Assembly: GCF_000002425.4 (NCBI RefSeq)
Contig: NC_037260.1
Span: 11,389,912 to 11,453,911 of the forward strand
Direction: 5' to 3'
DNA length: 64,000 nt
Source: Physcomitrium patens
Taxonomy: Eukaryota > Streptophyta > Bryopsida > Funariales > Funariaceae
The position numbers were made by a program, and so were the translations under genes. Below the pieces are notes generated by a model, which was not told the origin of the DNA, ran no database searches, and was given only the letters and a program-made list of their open reading frames with translations. Positions 49,619 through 63,000 of this stretch are shown piece after piece. Each line of letters opens with the position of its first letter. Positions within the stretch are counted from its first letter, which is position 1.

Positions 49619-52600
49619 TTACATCGTTTCTTCGTCCTTCGCTGCCAGAACAAGTTTCTTCAAAATAGCCTCTGTAGAGAAATGCGCATTCTCAACCGCC
49701 TTAGAAACTTTAGTCCACTTCTCACCATGCCGAGGCTCAGCAGCTGAACATCTCTGAATTACATCCTGTTGCACATCCTCGCCCGAATGCTGAAGCTCAA
49801 ACTTGTACAGCTGGGCCCAGAAGTCTCCAATGTCAGGAGCCAAAGTCACAGCTCGATTCAACCAACTTCTTGCCTTGTCCACCTTACGGTCCTGCCAAAA
49901 CAACTTCGCAACAGCTGCAATAACATATGGGTCCTGATCACAGCGTTTCAACGCATCAACACTCTTAGACTTGCGTTGAGGTCGTGGAGCCATATCGATG
50001 GCTTCTGCCCATAGGCGTCCACTAGAAGGACAATCTTGTAGAGCCTTGGCCATCAGAGACTCTGCATCCTTCTTGTTTCCAGCATGAGCCTCGACGCGGA
50101 TGGCAGCCAGCCAAAGCTCAGGATTGTGTGTATTCTTGAGCCTGGCCTTCGTGAGAACAGCTCTGGCCTTACTCAAACCACCCAACTTCTCTTCCAAGGC
50201 AGCCGCAGATAACCAAAGTGGAATACTGTGAGGACAATTCCGCAATGCTCTCTCGTACGTCTCTCGCGCTGCTTCAGGCTGGCCAAGACGATCCTTGAGC
50301 TGCCCTAGCATAAGCCATAGCTTGTGGAATTGTGGAAATCTTTCCAGACCTTCTTCCAACAATTCTCTCTCCTTGTCCACATTTCCTATCTCACGCTCCA
50401 CTATCGCTGACTTCATCCAGACCCGCTCAGTGCCTCCTCTCTCTCTAGCCTTTGCTAACAGCATCCGAGCTCTCTCTGGTTCATGATTCTCAAACTCTAA
50501 TTTAAAGGCAGCCAACCAAATCTCCTCGGAATTAGGTATAGCAGCATAAGCCTCTTGAAGAATGGCACGAGCTGAAGGAACATCCCCAGCTAACCACTTC
50601 TCCTTGGCACCCATGAGCCACAACACTTCAGCCTGAGGGCAATAACCTACCGCCTTCTTCAACATGGCGTCCAGAGATTCCCGAGTTCCATGACTCTTCT
50701 CCAATTGTGCGGCTCGCAACCAAACACTCTTCTTGCCCGGAAAGAACGTCAATGCATGAGCGTAAATTGCTCGAGCTGTTTCCACAGATCCACGTTTCTT
50801 GCACTCATCCGCGTCTGCCACCCATGTTCTTTTCCTGTCCTCTTCTTCTACTCCAATGCCGATAGTTGAGGTAATGATAGCTTGGCAAGTCGCCACTGAG
50901 CCGGCACGCTCCGCTGCTTCTGCCTCCTTCATCCAGGCTTCCCTGTCTATAGAAACTCCATCGCGTTGGAGCGTACGAATAGCTCTGTCAATGATCTTGC
51001 CCACCATAGCTATATTCCTGTTAGCTTCTTCTAGCTTAGCTGCAGTAATCCATATACTTGTCTCCGTTGGTAACATTTCACGTGCTTTGTTAAGAACACG
51101 CTTTGCATTATCGTAGGTCTCAAGGCGAGCCAAAGCCAGCCAAAGCTCCACGTGAAGAGGACAACATTCAACGGCTCGTGAGAGAAGGATTCTTGCATCA
51201 TCTTCCTTGGCGAGTTCAACTACAGCTTTCCAAATCCTCACAGAGTCTGGTATATGTTCAAGTGCTTTCCGCAACACCCGTGACTTGCTGATATCATCAC
51301 TCTCAAGTTTCGACGCTTGCATCCACAACTTCACAGAATTAGGGATGGCCATAACTCCCTGAGCCAAAACAGCTTTGGCATTCTGGGGAGTCGCTAACCG
51401 GCAGGCCTCAAGCCAGACATCCTCGTTTTGAGGGCATTCCTCGCATCCTTGCTGTATGAAATTCCTGGCTGCTTGAATTTTTCCGGCAACCTCTTCCAGA
51501 CGCGCAGCTGCAATCCAACCAGGGGCATGCTTCGGGTTCGTCTGTATGACAGACTTTAGCAATAACCTAGCCTTTTTTATGTCAGAAATTTCGGCGTCGC
51601 TATTGATTTTCATGCTTTTTAGATCGGTGAGATACCCCTTTGGATCTACGACAGTCAATCCGCTCACAGAATCGGAAAGACGATCCAGCTTAAGGGATAA
51701 CACTGTACCTCTTCCTTCTCCAACGGCTGTAAGATCTGTAACAGGAGTCTGCCCGTACGGGGTTTCCACACCCGCAGCTCTGGACCGAGGGTCAAGCGCA
51801 GTTGCATGTTCATGTTCCTGCTTGGCACGTTCAAAAAGAGTGTCTGGTGGGGGAACAAAACTCTCAAATCTTTTCTTTTTGTTTCTCAGCGAATAGTCCC
51901 CGATTTCTGGTATACTATCCCACTCCGAGGCTGATAAAGTCACTAACTTCCGCTTCAAATCTGCAAACTGCTCTGTAATTTTAGGATTAGAAGCACGATA
52001 CTTCTCGATTTCTTTCTTCAGACGTGCCTCCCGGCGATCCTTCCGCCTGGAGTCCATGCGCTTGTCAATATCCTCCCATACGGCATCAGCCTCCTTGTCA
52101 TCTTCATCATACTCTCCAGAAGCAAATAATCCCACATCATTTCCTTCAAACTCGTCGAACTTCTGATTTTCATCATACCCTTTCTCCTCCGCTTCCTCCT
52201 CCTCCTCTTCGTTTCCTCCTTTGCCTTTCCCACGCCCAGCTCCTGCTATCGCTGCTGCAGCTCCTCCGATTGTAGTCGCAGTCCTGTCCGGCAAATCAGG
52301 TGCAGCTCTTGCAGGTCCAATATCAGACCTAGTGGTGAACCCGGTGGCACCACGCCCCAATCCAGCAACATAATTAGCCGGAGGTCGCGAGTTCAGAAAA
52401 TCCAACCGAGGCTTGGGGACGACCGGCGCTTGCATACCTCCCAGAACTCTTCCTGTCATATGTAGAGTGGAACCATCCGTTACCCCATAGCTTCCAAGCA
52501 AAGCATCGTCCTGTGTGAGCTGCTTGTTACCATACACAACACCAAAATGCCGCGCAAGAATGCGCTCTCGCGCTTCCACAGTCTCCTTCAGCGTTTGCAC

Positions 52601-52669
52601 AGTTGCAGCCCCTTCCGGCAAGGACACAGAGATTGTCCTCCCCGCAAAATTCCGTACTAACAAATGCAT
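49619..52669 (-). CDS. STA1: Pre-mRNA-processing factor 6 / STABILIZED1, U5 and tri-snRNP protein
   Basis: Nuclear splicing factor that bridges U5 and U4/U6 in the tri-snRNP; in plants it is the STA1 protein needed for splicing and stress tolerance. Single open frame of 1016 residues, close to the known plant length (about 1030). The plant-specific N-terminus looks ubiquitin-like ([20 protein letters not shown]). The PRP1 N-terminal domain follows: [20 protein letters not shown], an acidic [10 protein letters not shown] stretch, [20 protein letters not shown], and a basic [20 protein letters not shown] helix. From about residue 365 to the end there are HAT/TPR helical repeats (units such as [53 protein letters not shown]). 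The start at 52669 is the first ATG and begins the conserved N-terminus. No intron is needed. Confidence 0.95.
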   Translation of the reverse strand: MHLLVRNFAGRTISVSLPEGAATVQTLKETVEARERILARHFGVVYGNKQLTQDDALLGSYGVTDGSTLHMTGRVLGGMQAPVVPKPRLDFLNSRPPANYVAGLGRGATGFTTRSDIGPARAAPDLPDRTATTIGGAAAAIAGAGRGKGKGGNEEEEEEAEEKGYDENQKFDEFEGNDVGLFASGEYDEDDKEADAVWEDIDKRMDSRRKDRREARLKKEIEKYRASNPKITEQFADLKRKLVTLSASEWDSIPEIGDYSLRNKKKRFESFVPPPDTLFERAKQEHEHATALDPRSRAAGVETPYGQTPVTDLTAVGEGRGTVLSLKLDRLSDSVSGLTVVDPKGYLTDLKSMKINSDAEISDIKKARLLLKSVIQTNPKHAPGWIAAARLEEVAGKIQAARNFIQQGCEECPQNEDVWLEACRLATPQNAKAVLAQGVMAIPNSVKLWMQASKLESDDISKSRVLRKALEHIPDSVRIWKAVVELAKEDDARILLSRAVECCPLHVELWLALARLETYDNAKRVLNKAREMLPTETSIWITAAKLEEANRNIAMVGKIIDRAIRTLQRDGVSIDREAWMKEAEAAERAGSVATCQAIITSTIGIGVEEEDRKRTWVADADECKKRGSVETARAIYAHALTFFPGKKSVWLRAAQLEKSHGTRESLDAMLKKAVGYCPQAEVLWLMGAKEKWLAGDVPSARAILQEAYAAIPNSEEIWLAAFKLEFENHEPERARMLLAKARERGGTERVWMKSAIVEREIGNVDKERELLEEGLERFPQFHKLWLMLGQLKDRLGQPEAARETYERALRNCPHSIPLWLSAAALEEKLGGLSKARAVLTKARLKNTHNPELWLAAIRVEAHAGNKKDAESLMAKALQDCPSSGRLWAEAIDMAPRPQRKSKSVDALKRCDQDPYVIAAVAKLFWQDRKVDKARSWLNRAVTLAPDIGDFWAQLYKFELQHSGEDVQQDVIQRCSAAEPRHGEKWTKVSKAVENAHFSTEAILKKLVLAAKDEETM

Positions 52670-52730
52670 GGTATGCTCCTACAAAACTACCGCAACAAAT
52701 TCCCACACTACAAAATTCAAAAAATAAATA

Positions 52731-52739
52731 AAACCCTAA
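52731..52739 (-). promoter_or_regulatory. Telo-box in the STA1 leader
   Basis: AAACCCTAA (plus strand) lies 62 bases upstream of the STA1 start codon, and a related ACCCTAAT follows near 52826. This element is common near transcription starts of plant housekeeping genes. Confidence 0.45.
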
Positions 52740-53040
52740 TCAAAAGCCCACATCACCAGCGGATAGCCTCACCTCAATCACCGCAAACACAAACCCAAGA
52801 AACCTTCAAGATCCTCAGTCCTACACCCTAATTTAGTTCTAAAATCGTAACCTGCAAAACAGTACTTTGACGAAGAAACCTGAAATAAAAACCACCGCAT
52901 AAAAATTTGCGCAGTACAGCGTGGCCCTCCTATTGAAGGCCATGAGGTGTTGCAGAGTGCCGGATTGTAGCTTCGAATTCCGTGAAGTATCGCGATTCGT
53001 CCAGAGGCTGCGCAGGAAGGCTGTGTGAACGCGTCGGAGA

Positions 53041-53190
53041 GGCATTCTCCGAGGCATCCTGCGTGGCATCCTGCATGGCATCCTGCGTGGCATCCTGCGT
53101 GGCATCCTCCGTGACATCCTCCGTGGCATCCTCCGTGGCATCCTCCGTGGCATCCTCCGTGGCATCCTCCGTGGCATCCTCCGTGGCACC
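53041..53190. repeat. 12-bp minisatellite GGCATCCTCCGT
   Basis: About twelve perfect or near-perfect units run in tandem; the left units are GGCATCCTGCGT/GGCATCCTGCAT variants and the right ones GGCATCCTCCGT. Because 12 is a multiple of three, all frames stay open (for example Thr-Glu-Asp-Ala on the minus strand), which creates several false ORFs across 52778-53325. It lies about 400 bases upstream of STA1. Confidence 0.9.
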
Positions 53191-53199
53191 GCCAAAACA

Positions 53200-53404
53200 T
53201 AGCGGCACTTCCACTTGTTGGTGCAAGGCAATGTGTGTGACTAGGAGATGGTTCTTTGGATGAAAATTATGACACAATGTAAATACAATACAGTACAGTA
53301 CAATATAATACAACCCTCCTTCCAATTCATAGTTTTATTTGTTGCATCCAACTTGTAAATGTGTGCATCATGCATCTGTTCAGATTTCCTGTGTGTGAAG
53401 TTTA

Positions 53405-53435
<31 letters not shown>

Positions 53436-53914
53436 CATCTTTTGTTAGAAGACAATGAAAAGAAACTATATATTGTGATGAATGTAAAAATGCATGAATT
53501 TCTTTTAACATAATTCTTACTTTATTAGATGCATCATGTATTTCAAAAATATTCTTTAGTTATTGTTGATTTGTGTTATGTTTACAAATGCTTACATATA
53601 TGCTCTCTCTCTCTCTCTCAATATATATGTGTATGTATAAGTATATGTATGTATATATATAAGCTTTCAAAATAAGAATGTCTAGTAGAATTTTCAAAAA
53701 GCTTACATCAATACTAACAAGTAAATATAATTATCAGTTAAATTATTACAAAGATGTTGAAGAGTATGTCTTAAAGAGTACATGTTTTTTTAAGTTGTTG
53801 ACTTTAAATTCTCATCGAGGTATTTGAAGGATGGTAAAATTTAAATCCTTTAAAAAGTAAAATACATAATTCATCTCTAAAGCACTTCTTGAGTGCTTTC
53901 AAATGTAATTTTAA

Positions 53915-53951
<37 letters not shown>

Positions 53952-55760
53952 AATAATAACAATAATGTTATAATTCGAATTAATGTAATATTCTAAAGCA
54001 TATTTTACTTTTTAAATAAGTATAAACTTTTAGCAAGTGTGAACCAAAACTTTGTAAAAGTTGTACATTATTAATTTTATGTACAACATGCAAAATCATT
54101 AAATGTCCAAATATATTTTTATTTTTATTTATTTAATATTTGATGTATTTTTTTCAGTTTTAGTTTCAATATTACCAATTGATTTTTTCAAATAAAATAA
54201 AAATGTTCTATTTTGGTTTGAAGTCTGCTCTACTATTGTTTTTCCTTACTGCCTAGTTTAATCCAATGGTAAAACAATTTTACCAACCACCATTTATTAC
54301 AAAATTAATACATTATGGCATTATCTAATGATTTTAAGGTCGTTCATGGTATGATCACCACAAAGTAGGAATACTATCTTATCTTGATCATTTTTTACTA
54401 ATTAAAATTTTATGAATTAGCAAATAATTACTATAATCCCATTAACCTTATTTTTATAAAAAAGATTATTAGACTCTTACTTTTATTTTTATTCCCTTTT
54501 TTGTCACATTGCAAGCTGTCTTGACATTGAGTCTTGTTATAGGTATCATCATTATATTTATAGTTCTTGTATTATTTGATGTTTCAACATTAAAAATTTG
54601 CTAAAACGAAATATTTATTAACATAATTGTAACTAAAATAAAATAATTAGAAAAAAAAAATACTGAACTTTTAGATGCATACTTCCTTTGGCAATAAGTA
54701 CACTTTGTATAAAAAAAACAAGAAGATGGCAGGGCAATCTTTAATGATCATAATAATTTATGACATATAACATGAAATAATATAAAAGACAAAAATAGAT
54801 TTATATTATATTAATGCTTTATATATATATATATATATATAGTTATTTTTTGATAAATAATAACTTGATTTGTAATTACAAATTAAGGTACTTACCTTGC
54901 TATCAAAAGCAAAGCATGTATTTTGAATCCATTTGAAATATATTCAATTTTATTTCTAATTTTTAACTATCTGAAAATTATATCATTATTACATAGAAAT
55001 CAAAATGAAATATACGCAAATTGCTACAACTTAATAAAAATCATCACTAATGAAAAGAACAAAATACACAAAAAAGAAAAGAAATGAAAAGAAAAAAGAA
55101 AAAATTAAGGTTGAAAATTAAGTTGATTGGATGCCAATCCTACGATTACATTTTATATATGAATTAGTGTGAATTGAAAATGACCAATTTTCTAAATATT
55201 TTTTTCATGAAAAAAGTTCAACAATTTGTTTTTTCACAAGAAGATCAACTCATTGTATCTTTGTTCTGTCGAACATAAAATATTTTTTTGTTTTGTTCAA
55301 AAGGCACCCACAAAAAACAAAGTGCAAATATTAAATCATCCCTATGATTCTAACAACATTGGTTTTTGTAAAACCGTGTTAACATGAAACTTGATTGTCA
55401 TTTACTTGGGCACCCTTTGCAGTACCAGATTATGTAAATAACAAAATATCTGGTGGGTTCCTGACATTGCTTTTGCCAGGTTAAATGTGTGTGAGAACTT
55501 TCATACGCTTTCACCAAAATGACTCACATAGAACGTGCTCCAGAGCCTTGATTTAGACACATATTGTGAACAATAAGATAAATAAATAAACAAATCAAAA
55601 CATTCACAACATTTTAAAGATAATACATGGGGCCCTATCCCATTGATATGAGCTCATTTACCACCCCTCAGATACTGCCTAAGATTAGATTCCCCAGTGT
55701 ACAGTTGCACCACGTCACTGATGACCCACCTCAATAAAGAAAAAAAAATAAACCTTTTTC
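53200..55760. other. AT-rich intergenic DNA between divergent STA1 and MED12
   Basis: No gene is seen. It holds a poly-T at about 53408-53436, (CT)n near 53603-53620, and (TA)n at about 53921-53946 and 54822-54840. Confidence 0.6.
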
Positions 55761-55770
55761 CGTGGCCTGG

Positions 55771-57052
55771 AACCCTAAATATACGAAAGACCCAACAGCT
55801 CGCTTAATTACTCAATAATCATAATCAATTTCTGCACAAAAAGAGAGAATTAGAAAGGAAGCTGGAGAGAGAGAGAGCAAGCTTTTACGTTTTCGGGGCG
55901 GGGGAGGGGGGGTTAACTTTTCCGTCGGCGTTCGTCACTTTTTCAAAGCACGGGGTGTCCCGACCGACCATTTTTTTTACGGGGTCGCCGGCAAGGGACC
56001 GAGCGTGAGGGGGGGGGGGGGGGGGGCTCTGTCAACGCGCAACAGACTATCATCGATTACCTCCTGCATGCTTGCGGACTAGCTGTGTAAGTGTGTGTGA
56101 GTGTGTGTGCGCCTGGGGATTGTGACGGGCTTTCCATGTGTGCTTTGCCGACATTGTGGCGTTTAGTCGCGGGGATTTGAGGGCGCAGGGGGGCGGTGGC
56201 GTAGTTGCAACGAATGGTTGGTTGGTAGGAGGAAGGTGAAATGTGGATGGCGAGGGGGTGGGGTGTTGATGGAACCAGGGGTTGCGTGGTGGGAGAGGGT
56301 TTGCGCCGAGGGAGGAGGGATTGTACTCGCCCCGTTTTGATCTGCTCGATTTTCTAGCAGAGGTGCAATTACTGCTAGTTATTGACGCTTTTCTGTCTGC
56401 TGCAGTGCGAGGTTACACGAGTTAATGTTTGTGTGAAGGTTGCGTGAGATTTGACTCGATGTTTCGTAGTTTCTTGCGGGGGCATTCAGCTGCGGAGCAC
56501 AGCGCACAGGAGAATTGTCGTAAGGTTTTAGATTGGGAGTTGTTATATTCGCGCGTTAGTTGCGGATTTTGGTGCAGCACCGCAGGAATAGTTGTGTAAA
56601 TTTAGGGTCGGGGAGGGTGTGGGACTGTGGTTCGGAACTTTCGTGTTTAGCATTTGAGCTGGAGGAATTCGTTTCCTGTAGTGGTTTTTCGTCTGCAGCC
56701 GGTTGAAGCAGTTGGTCTAGCGTGGTGGTGGTGGAAGGGGAATACAGGGAAGTTGCAGGGGAATATTTGTGTGCAGGATTTGCATAGCGCAGGAGCCTAT
56801 GGAGGTTGCGGATTTGATGTTCAGATTCGATAACAGGAAAGTATCAATTAGTGGTGAACAGAAGCGACGGCATATGTCGTTGAATACAGCAGCAGTCTCG
56901 CATTGATTGGCCATGCTGGTCAAGAGCAGAGGAAAAGATATAAGCAGAGGAAAGAAGGATTAGTAAGAGGGAATTGAAAACAGGGTGGGGTGGGTAGCAA
57001 AAGGAGCTTTAGCAGCATGCTGTCAAGGAGATCCAGGAAGCAGTAGGGAGGG
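55771..57052 (+). promoter_or_regulatory. Promoter and long leader of MED12
   Basis: The telo-box-like AACCCTAAA at 55771-55779 is followed by a GA-rich tract (GGAGAGAGAGAGAGC) near 55863, a G-rich block GGGGCGGGGGAGGGGGGG at about 55895-55912 and a pure run of about 18 G at 56009-56026. The leader is over 1 kb with several upstream ATGs, for instance a 14-codon ORF from about 56137. Either a leader intron or upstream-ORF control is likely. Confidence 0.45.
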
Positions 57053-60000
57053 ATGCACCGTTACCCTGCTTCTGCTGGGGGCAGCAGCAGTGGTGGTCCT
57101 GGTGGAAGTGGTCCTCCACCTGCGCGCTCTTCTGATCCTTCCTTTCAGAACGCATCCAACTTCACCTTCACTTCCCGGCAAGTACCTTTTGCCTTACTCG
57201 TCTTTCATATTTTATGCTCATCGGCATCCCCATCTACGTCCTCATTGACTTCATATTCTTCTTCGAGTCATTTTTCAGACACTTTATGTAGTGCGGGGTA
57301 GTATGTAAATGTAGACTCGTAAAATAATTTGTATTGTGTGCCCCTTCGTCTTATCCACAGAGAGCCAGCAGCAAGGTCTCAGTGAGACTTCCATAATGCT
57401 CTCTTCTCTTCTAGATTAAGTCACTAGCGAGAGTTGTAATCGACGTCGCGGTATCTATATCATACTTCGTAAGTACTGGCCTCCTTTACAATACTTCAGA
57501 AGTTCAGCAAGCTTTCTTAGAATATTACAGAAACCTAATCAGTTTACTGCTGCGGCCGATGTCATCGTTCTGTTCTCTCTTCTCTACCTATTATTTTCGG
57601 AAGAGCTTTTTGTTATTAGCAACCTTAGATAACATTTGTCATTCTCAATGTAGCTCAATAGGTTCCTGGTGCATTCATCTTCAGCTACAAAATTGCCATT
57701 TTTGCTGTATTCATCATGCTTTGATACTCTTATCAGAATGTGTCAATTGTAGCTAGTTTTTGAAGATGCATTTCAGACTTGATCGCTTATCCTTTCTGAT
57801 GCTTATCAGATCTGCGTTCATTCGAGGAAGACGTAAAATTTGTAGTTTTTGTTTCGAAAATTACTTGGGCATTAACTTCCTTTGAATCCTCTTTTATAAT
57901 CTTGCAGAAACATCTCTATTTCTCTACGTACCTCAGCTAGATATTTGTATGTATCGGGACTTGTAGGTTGGATTGCTATTTGTATTGCATCTTTCTGTAT
58001 TTGAATCTTTACCTCCTTGGTCAAGTGAGGTCATTATCTTCAAACTGATCATTTTAGAACTCCTGTGATTTGGTTTCACTTTGGATGTCTCTGCAATATT
58101 TAGGGTTCGTCCAGCTCAGTAAATTTCGTTTTCAGCTTTAGTCCCTTTCATGCTATTCCTCCAATTGAATCTGTTTTCCTTATCTGAGCCTCAGACATTT
58201 TAGTTTATTCCAGAACGCAGAGTCGGTTTGCAAAATCCTTCTGCATAGTGGCTTTCTGATGGAGTGCGATCTTCTAGACTCTTATAGTTTAACACTGTGT
58301 ATTGAAGGGAATGAATATATTTTAAGAAGAAATGTTTACGTTGTCCCTTTGATCGAAATAAGGTGGCCAACATTATCTGTTACCAGGAACATGTAGAAAT
58401 ATTGAGAGGAATATTATCACGCACCTTAGAAATGATTGGCGTTGGACGCCAATATGCTTCCATTAATGAATCGGATCATGTTTGGGATACGTCGGGAAGT
58501 TGGATTTCTACTTGTATTTAGACTATGATTTTCTCGGCCCAGCTGTTAATTGTCCAAACCCATCATCGAAGATAGTCGTTGGTGGTTTCAATATCTTTTG
58601 AATACGTGTAATTCGGGATAATACATGTAACACATGCAACTGGAAGTAGTCGGGCGCTTGCGATAGTTTTAACCGCAGGTTTTGTACCAGCGTTGGGAAG
58701 AGTTGACCATTAGCGCTCACAATCAGTTTCTGAGAATTTTATTATGATCCCTTGTTGGATTGTGGGGGCAGAAAATTCCCTTTCAAGGATTCGACCGTGG
58801 TGGCTGGTTCGCCTACGCTTTTAAAATTTTATTTATTATTGTTTTTATCATTGTTATTCGTGTTTGCAGGCGTGCAATACCGCTTCAGCCTTATAAGTTG
58901 CGTTGCGAAAGGGAGCCTTTGAGTGCTCGGTGAGTAATTTAACCTTCAAAACTCGGATCCAGTCATTACTTTTTTGGATAGGTACAGATTTTCGTATCGT
59001 CTTTAGCTTGACAAGTTAGTGTCCTAGAAGGTGTTTCCCTTTTGTGCAAGATCGTTTGATTGTTACTGGATTGTATGGCGATGAAGACATGTCTTTAATT
59101 TGCAGACTTGGGCCACCGGATTTTTACCCTCCTACACCCAACTGCGCCGAAGAGATTTTGAATCGAGACACAACTATAAATGGCTACAAAGAACTTATTG
59201 ATGGTGTTGAGGTTAGTTAATTATGTGTACAGAAATTGTTAGATTGCGTCACTATATAGAATTATGTACTTACGTTGACGTGCACACATGAACACGTGTT
59301 ACTTGGTCCCCATTGATGCTAAGTTGCAGATTTTCACCAGGGTAATGAGCATTTGTTGCGCTCAGACAAACACGTGGCATAATATACAGATAAATTTACT
59401 TAATAATAGAGACGTAGCGTTGATTCGTACGAATATATTCGACTGCCCTTTTATTTATTTATTTTTATTTGTTAGTTACATTGGATACTCAGTGTACTTG
59501 ATGTTAAGTTCGACGTTAGGTTATGACACTTCACGCGGACTTCTGAAAGGCTGAAGACGTGTACAATATATTTATATTTTCACGCCTGTTGGTAGATTTG
59601 TTGTTCTTAATACCTTGATGTCGTCGTCTGATCTTGTGTAGGAGAGTAAGGAATCCGTGCATACTTTGACTAATAATGAGGCCTTGTGGGCTAGGCCTAA
59701 CGTGAACCGTTATAAAGAGGTTTGAATTCTCTCAGTTCTTATCTGATAGCTTTGCTTAGCAGGAATGATGAGGGAATTCAATTTTCTGGAGCTCGCAAGA
59801 GTATTTTGCTATTGTCTGCTTGCTCATTTTGGTGTAATGAACTGTCTACCTGTTTGGTGGCATACAACTAAGAAGTCATATCTGCTAATGTTAATAGTCT
59901 AAAGCTTATGTAGAGGCTTCATCGTTTCCACATACATAATGTTTTATTGTGCTTTGAATGTTTTTGCGGTGGACTTGTACACTTGAGCTTGTAAGGTATG

Positions 60001-63000
60001 CATTTGTTCAGCGCTATTACATGTATCGAGTTTTAGTGAATGGTTTACCTCGTGCAGTCAATTCGAAAGCGCTTAAGGGAGCTTAACATTGCTACTATTC
60101 GGAAACGTAAGGTAAGCTTTTACAGTGTCACCAACGTATCGATGAGCTTATCTATGTGCACACATTTGTGTGTTTTTAAGGCTGACCACATTCAAAGATT
60201 TGGTGTTTGCGCTCATTCGCTAGGTTACCATTAGCCAAATATTGTGCTCATGAACTTAAGTAAGGTTGTGGATGTGTGTCTTATACATACAGTTGCCTGT
60301 CATCCAACAATTGGAGCTGAGATGGGGTCTAATATGGCTATTCACCTTTATTTGAATCGACTTGGATTTCTCTCTCAATCATTCTAACAAGACAAGAACG
60401 AGTGCTTTACAAATCACCATCTTAACCTGTTATGGAATGTCGTATGTTTCATGATTCCAGGCTGGTCAAGTTTATGGTGTTCCACTTACCGGTCAATTGT
60501 TAGCAAAAGCTGGGGTTTTCCCAGAGCACCGGACCTGTGGAGAAGACTTCAGAAAGAAATGGGTTGAGGCAAGTGTTTGTGTCAATGGTCTGTGTTCTTC
60601 GCCTTGTTTTGACCAGCAGTCAAGAATTTAGACATTTCTTGCTGAGAGCAGGTGGAGTTTGGATTGCCGAGTAGATAACCGAAAAGTAGCTTCTGTTTTA
60701 TTGTAGATTGAGAAGAATTTGCAAATTTCATGAAATCATGTAAGACCATGTTGTATCTATTGAAGGATTGAATGCAGGTAGGCAATGTCGATGTAGTCTT
60801 TTCAACGAACTAGTTCATTTATGCATTTTCTGGTATTGACTACAGGATCTGTCACAACGGAAGAGACTCCGGGCTTTGGCTGAGCATGTCCCTCATGGCT
60901 ATCAAAGACGTACCATCTTTGAGGCACTTATTAAACATGAGGTTCCACTACTTCGAGCAACTTGGTTTATCAAAATCATCTATCTTAACCAGGTCCGTTC
61001 TTTTCTCCGTGTGTTGGTAATTGCATTTTTGTTATGCCCTTACCTATTTTGAGCATGTATAACCTGATTGCTTCTTTTGTGATGCCCTTCTTCAGCTCTA
61101 TGTAATGATTAAAGATACCTCTGAATTTTCGTTATGACAGTTTCTACTGAATCGGGAAGCATTCGATTATCAGTTAGAACTTTGAGTGTTTCTGGCTCCA
61201 GGTTCAAATCTAAATTCGTTGTATTACATCTCGTATTCAAATGCTAAAGTTGTACTAAAAAATCCCTATATTTGGAACATGATCAGGTTAAGCCCATGTC
61301 CATTGGGATGTCGGCAGGTGGTCCCGACAAATCACAGTCAAAGCGAGTGGATCTTTGGACTAAGAATGTGTTGGAGTATATACAGACATTGCTGGATGAT
61401 TTATGCCAGGCTGGGGGTGCTTCTGGATCACGCTCTCAAGTTCTGCCTACGAGGAGTGCTTTAGTTGAGAAAGAGCCTGATGTGCTTACTAAATGGCGAT
61501 ATGTCGTACGCTTGGCACAATGGCACTACACAGAAGGGCTGCTCAATCGGACTCAAGTTGTCGACTGGACTTTGAAGCAACTCCAGGTAGAACTAAGCAT
61601 ACTAAGTACTAGCTTTTGTAACATGGTTGTTTCTTCGTGGAGTGAGGTTAGTTCGTTGTGTTTTGATTGAATACTTCTTGTAAATTGCGTTGAATTTTTG
61701 AAATACCAATTAAGTATTTTAAGATGAACTGGATTATTATCAGATGGTTTGCTGACTAGTATGGGTTAAACTTCTACAGGACAAGGAGAGTTTAGAGGCT
61801 CTAGAGCTTCTTTTGCCGATAGTACTTGAACTCATCGATGGCATATCTTCGTCTCAGATACATTCTCGGATGCTTATTGAACTATGTCTTCAGTGGCTCC
61901 GTAAGCTCTACTCGTCAGGGCACGTGCCCAGCACTGGTGATAGTTCACAAAATAATCAGGTAGCAGACACATTAGTGAAGCTACTGCAATATCTCCTTCT
62001 TGTCGTTCCTGACACCTTCGTTGCATTGGATTGTTTTCCTTTGCCCCAGCCTGTGAGCTTGGGTGGCAGCAATAGCTCAGCCATTGAAAGTTCATCCAAC
62101 GATCTTGGCAGGGTGAACTCTTTGGATGAAGATCAATCTATCTTTAACGCCAAGGGGAAGAGAAAGACGAATTTTGAGGTTGGGGTAGACGAATCAGTGG
62201 ATCTTATAGAGAGACGTACTGCGTCTCTTGCAAGAGCTGTGAGTCCTACTTTACTGCGCAACAATGAAGGGAGAATTGTGCAGGCTCTGGACAAAGCTCT
62301 GGAAAAAGGAGACATCGCAGGTGCTTATCGAAGTGTGTACGACGAGGAGTTTTGCAGGAGTGATAATTTGCCAACTGATTGGCGAGCAGATGTTATATCT
62401 CGCACTACTTTCAATCTTTCTGGTCCGGTCAATCCATCAGAGCTTTACCCAGTACGATTTTTGTGCGAGTGGGCTGTTTGTGACTTTCGAGACAGCAGAG
62501 GCATTGTGAGCAAGATAGTACGGAAACAATGTGCTTGCAGGGATATGTCACGTGTTTATGTGGCCGTCTCAGTGTTGCGGATGAGGTTAGCAGAAATGGA
62601 TTTAAAGATTGGTTCTCACTCCTCGGACCCTAGGTTGCCGGAGCATTTCCACTGCGACTTCCCTATGTCTCGTGGCGGTGTGCCGGTGCAGGTTCGAAGC
62701 AGAAAGAGTAAAAAGGAGCATGCTGTGCATGCACGAATGGGACGCTCGTTAAAACACAATGATAGCGACTTCCTTGCGCTGCAAGCTTATTCTCATAACT
62801 CAGTTGCAATACATGACTTGGTATACGCTTGGTTGGATCAACATGACCTTTGGCAAGGAGATAGTTCAGATCGGCTACCCTTGCTTCTTTCTGAACTCGT
62901 GAGGGAAGGTTTGTTTAGTCCAGAAGCTTATGTTCGGCAACTGCTCTGCAACGGAGTTCTGGACAAGCAGTCCTCTGCAACAGAGATTGCCCGGGCATCC

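Noticed and set aside
52778..53325. Three overlapping minus-strand ORFs of 130-140 codons
   Set aside because: They stay open only because the 12-bp minisatellite is a multiple of three; no conserved sequence outside the repeat.
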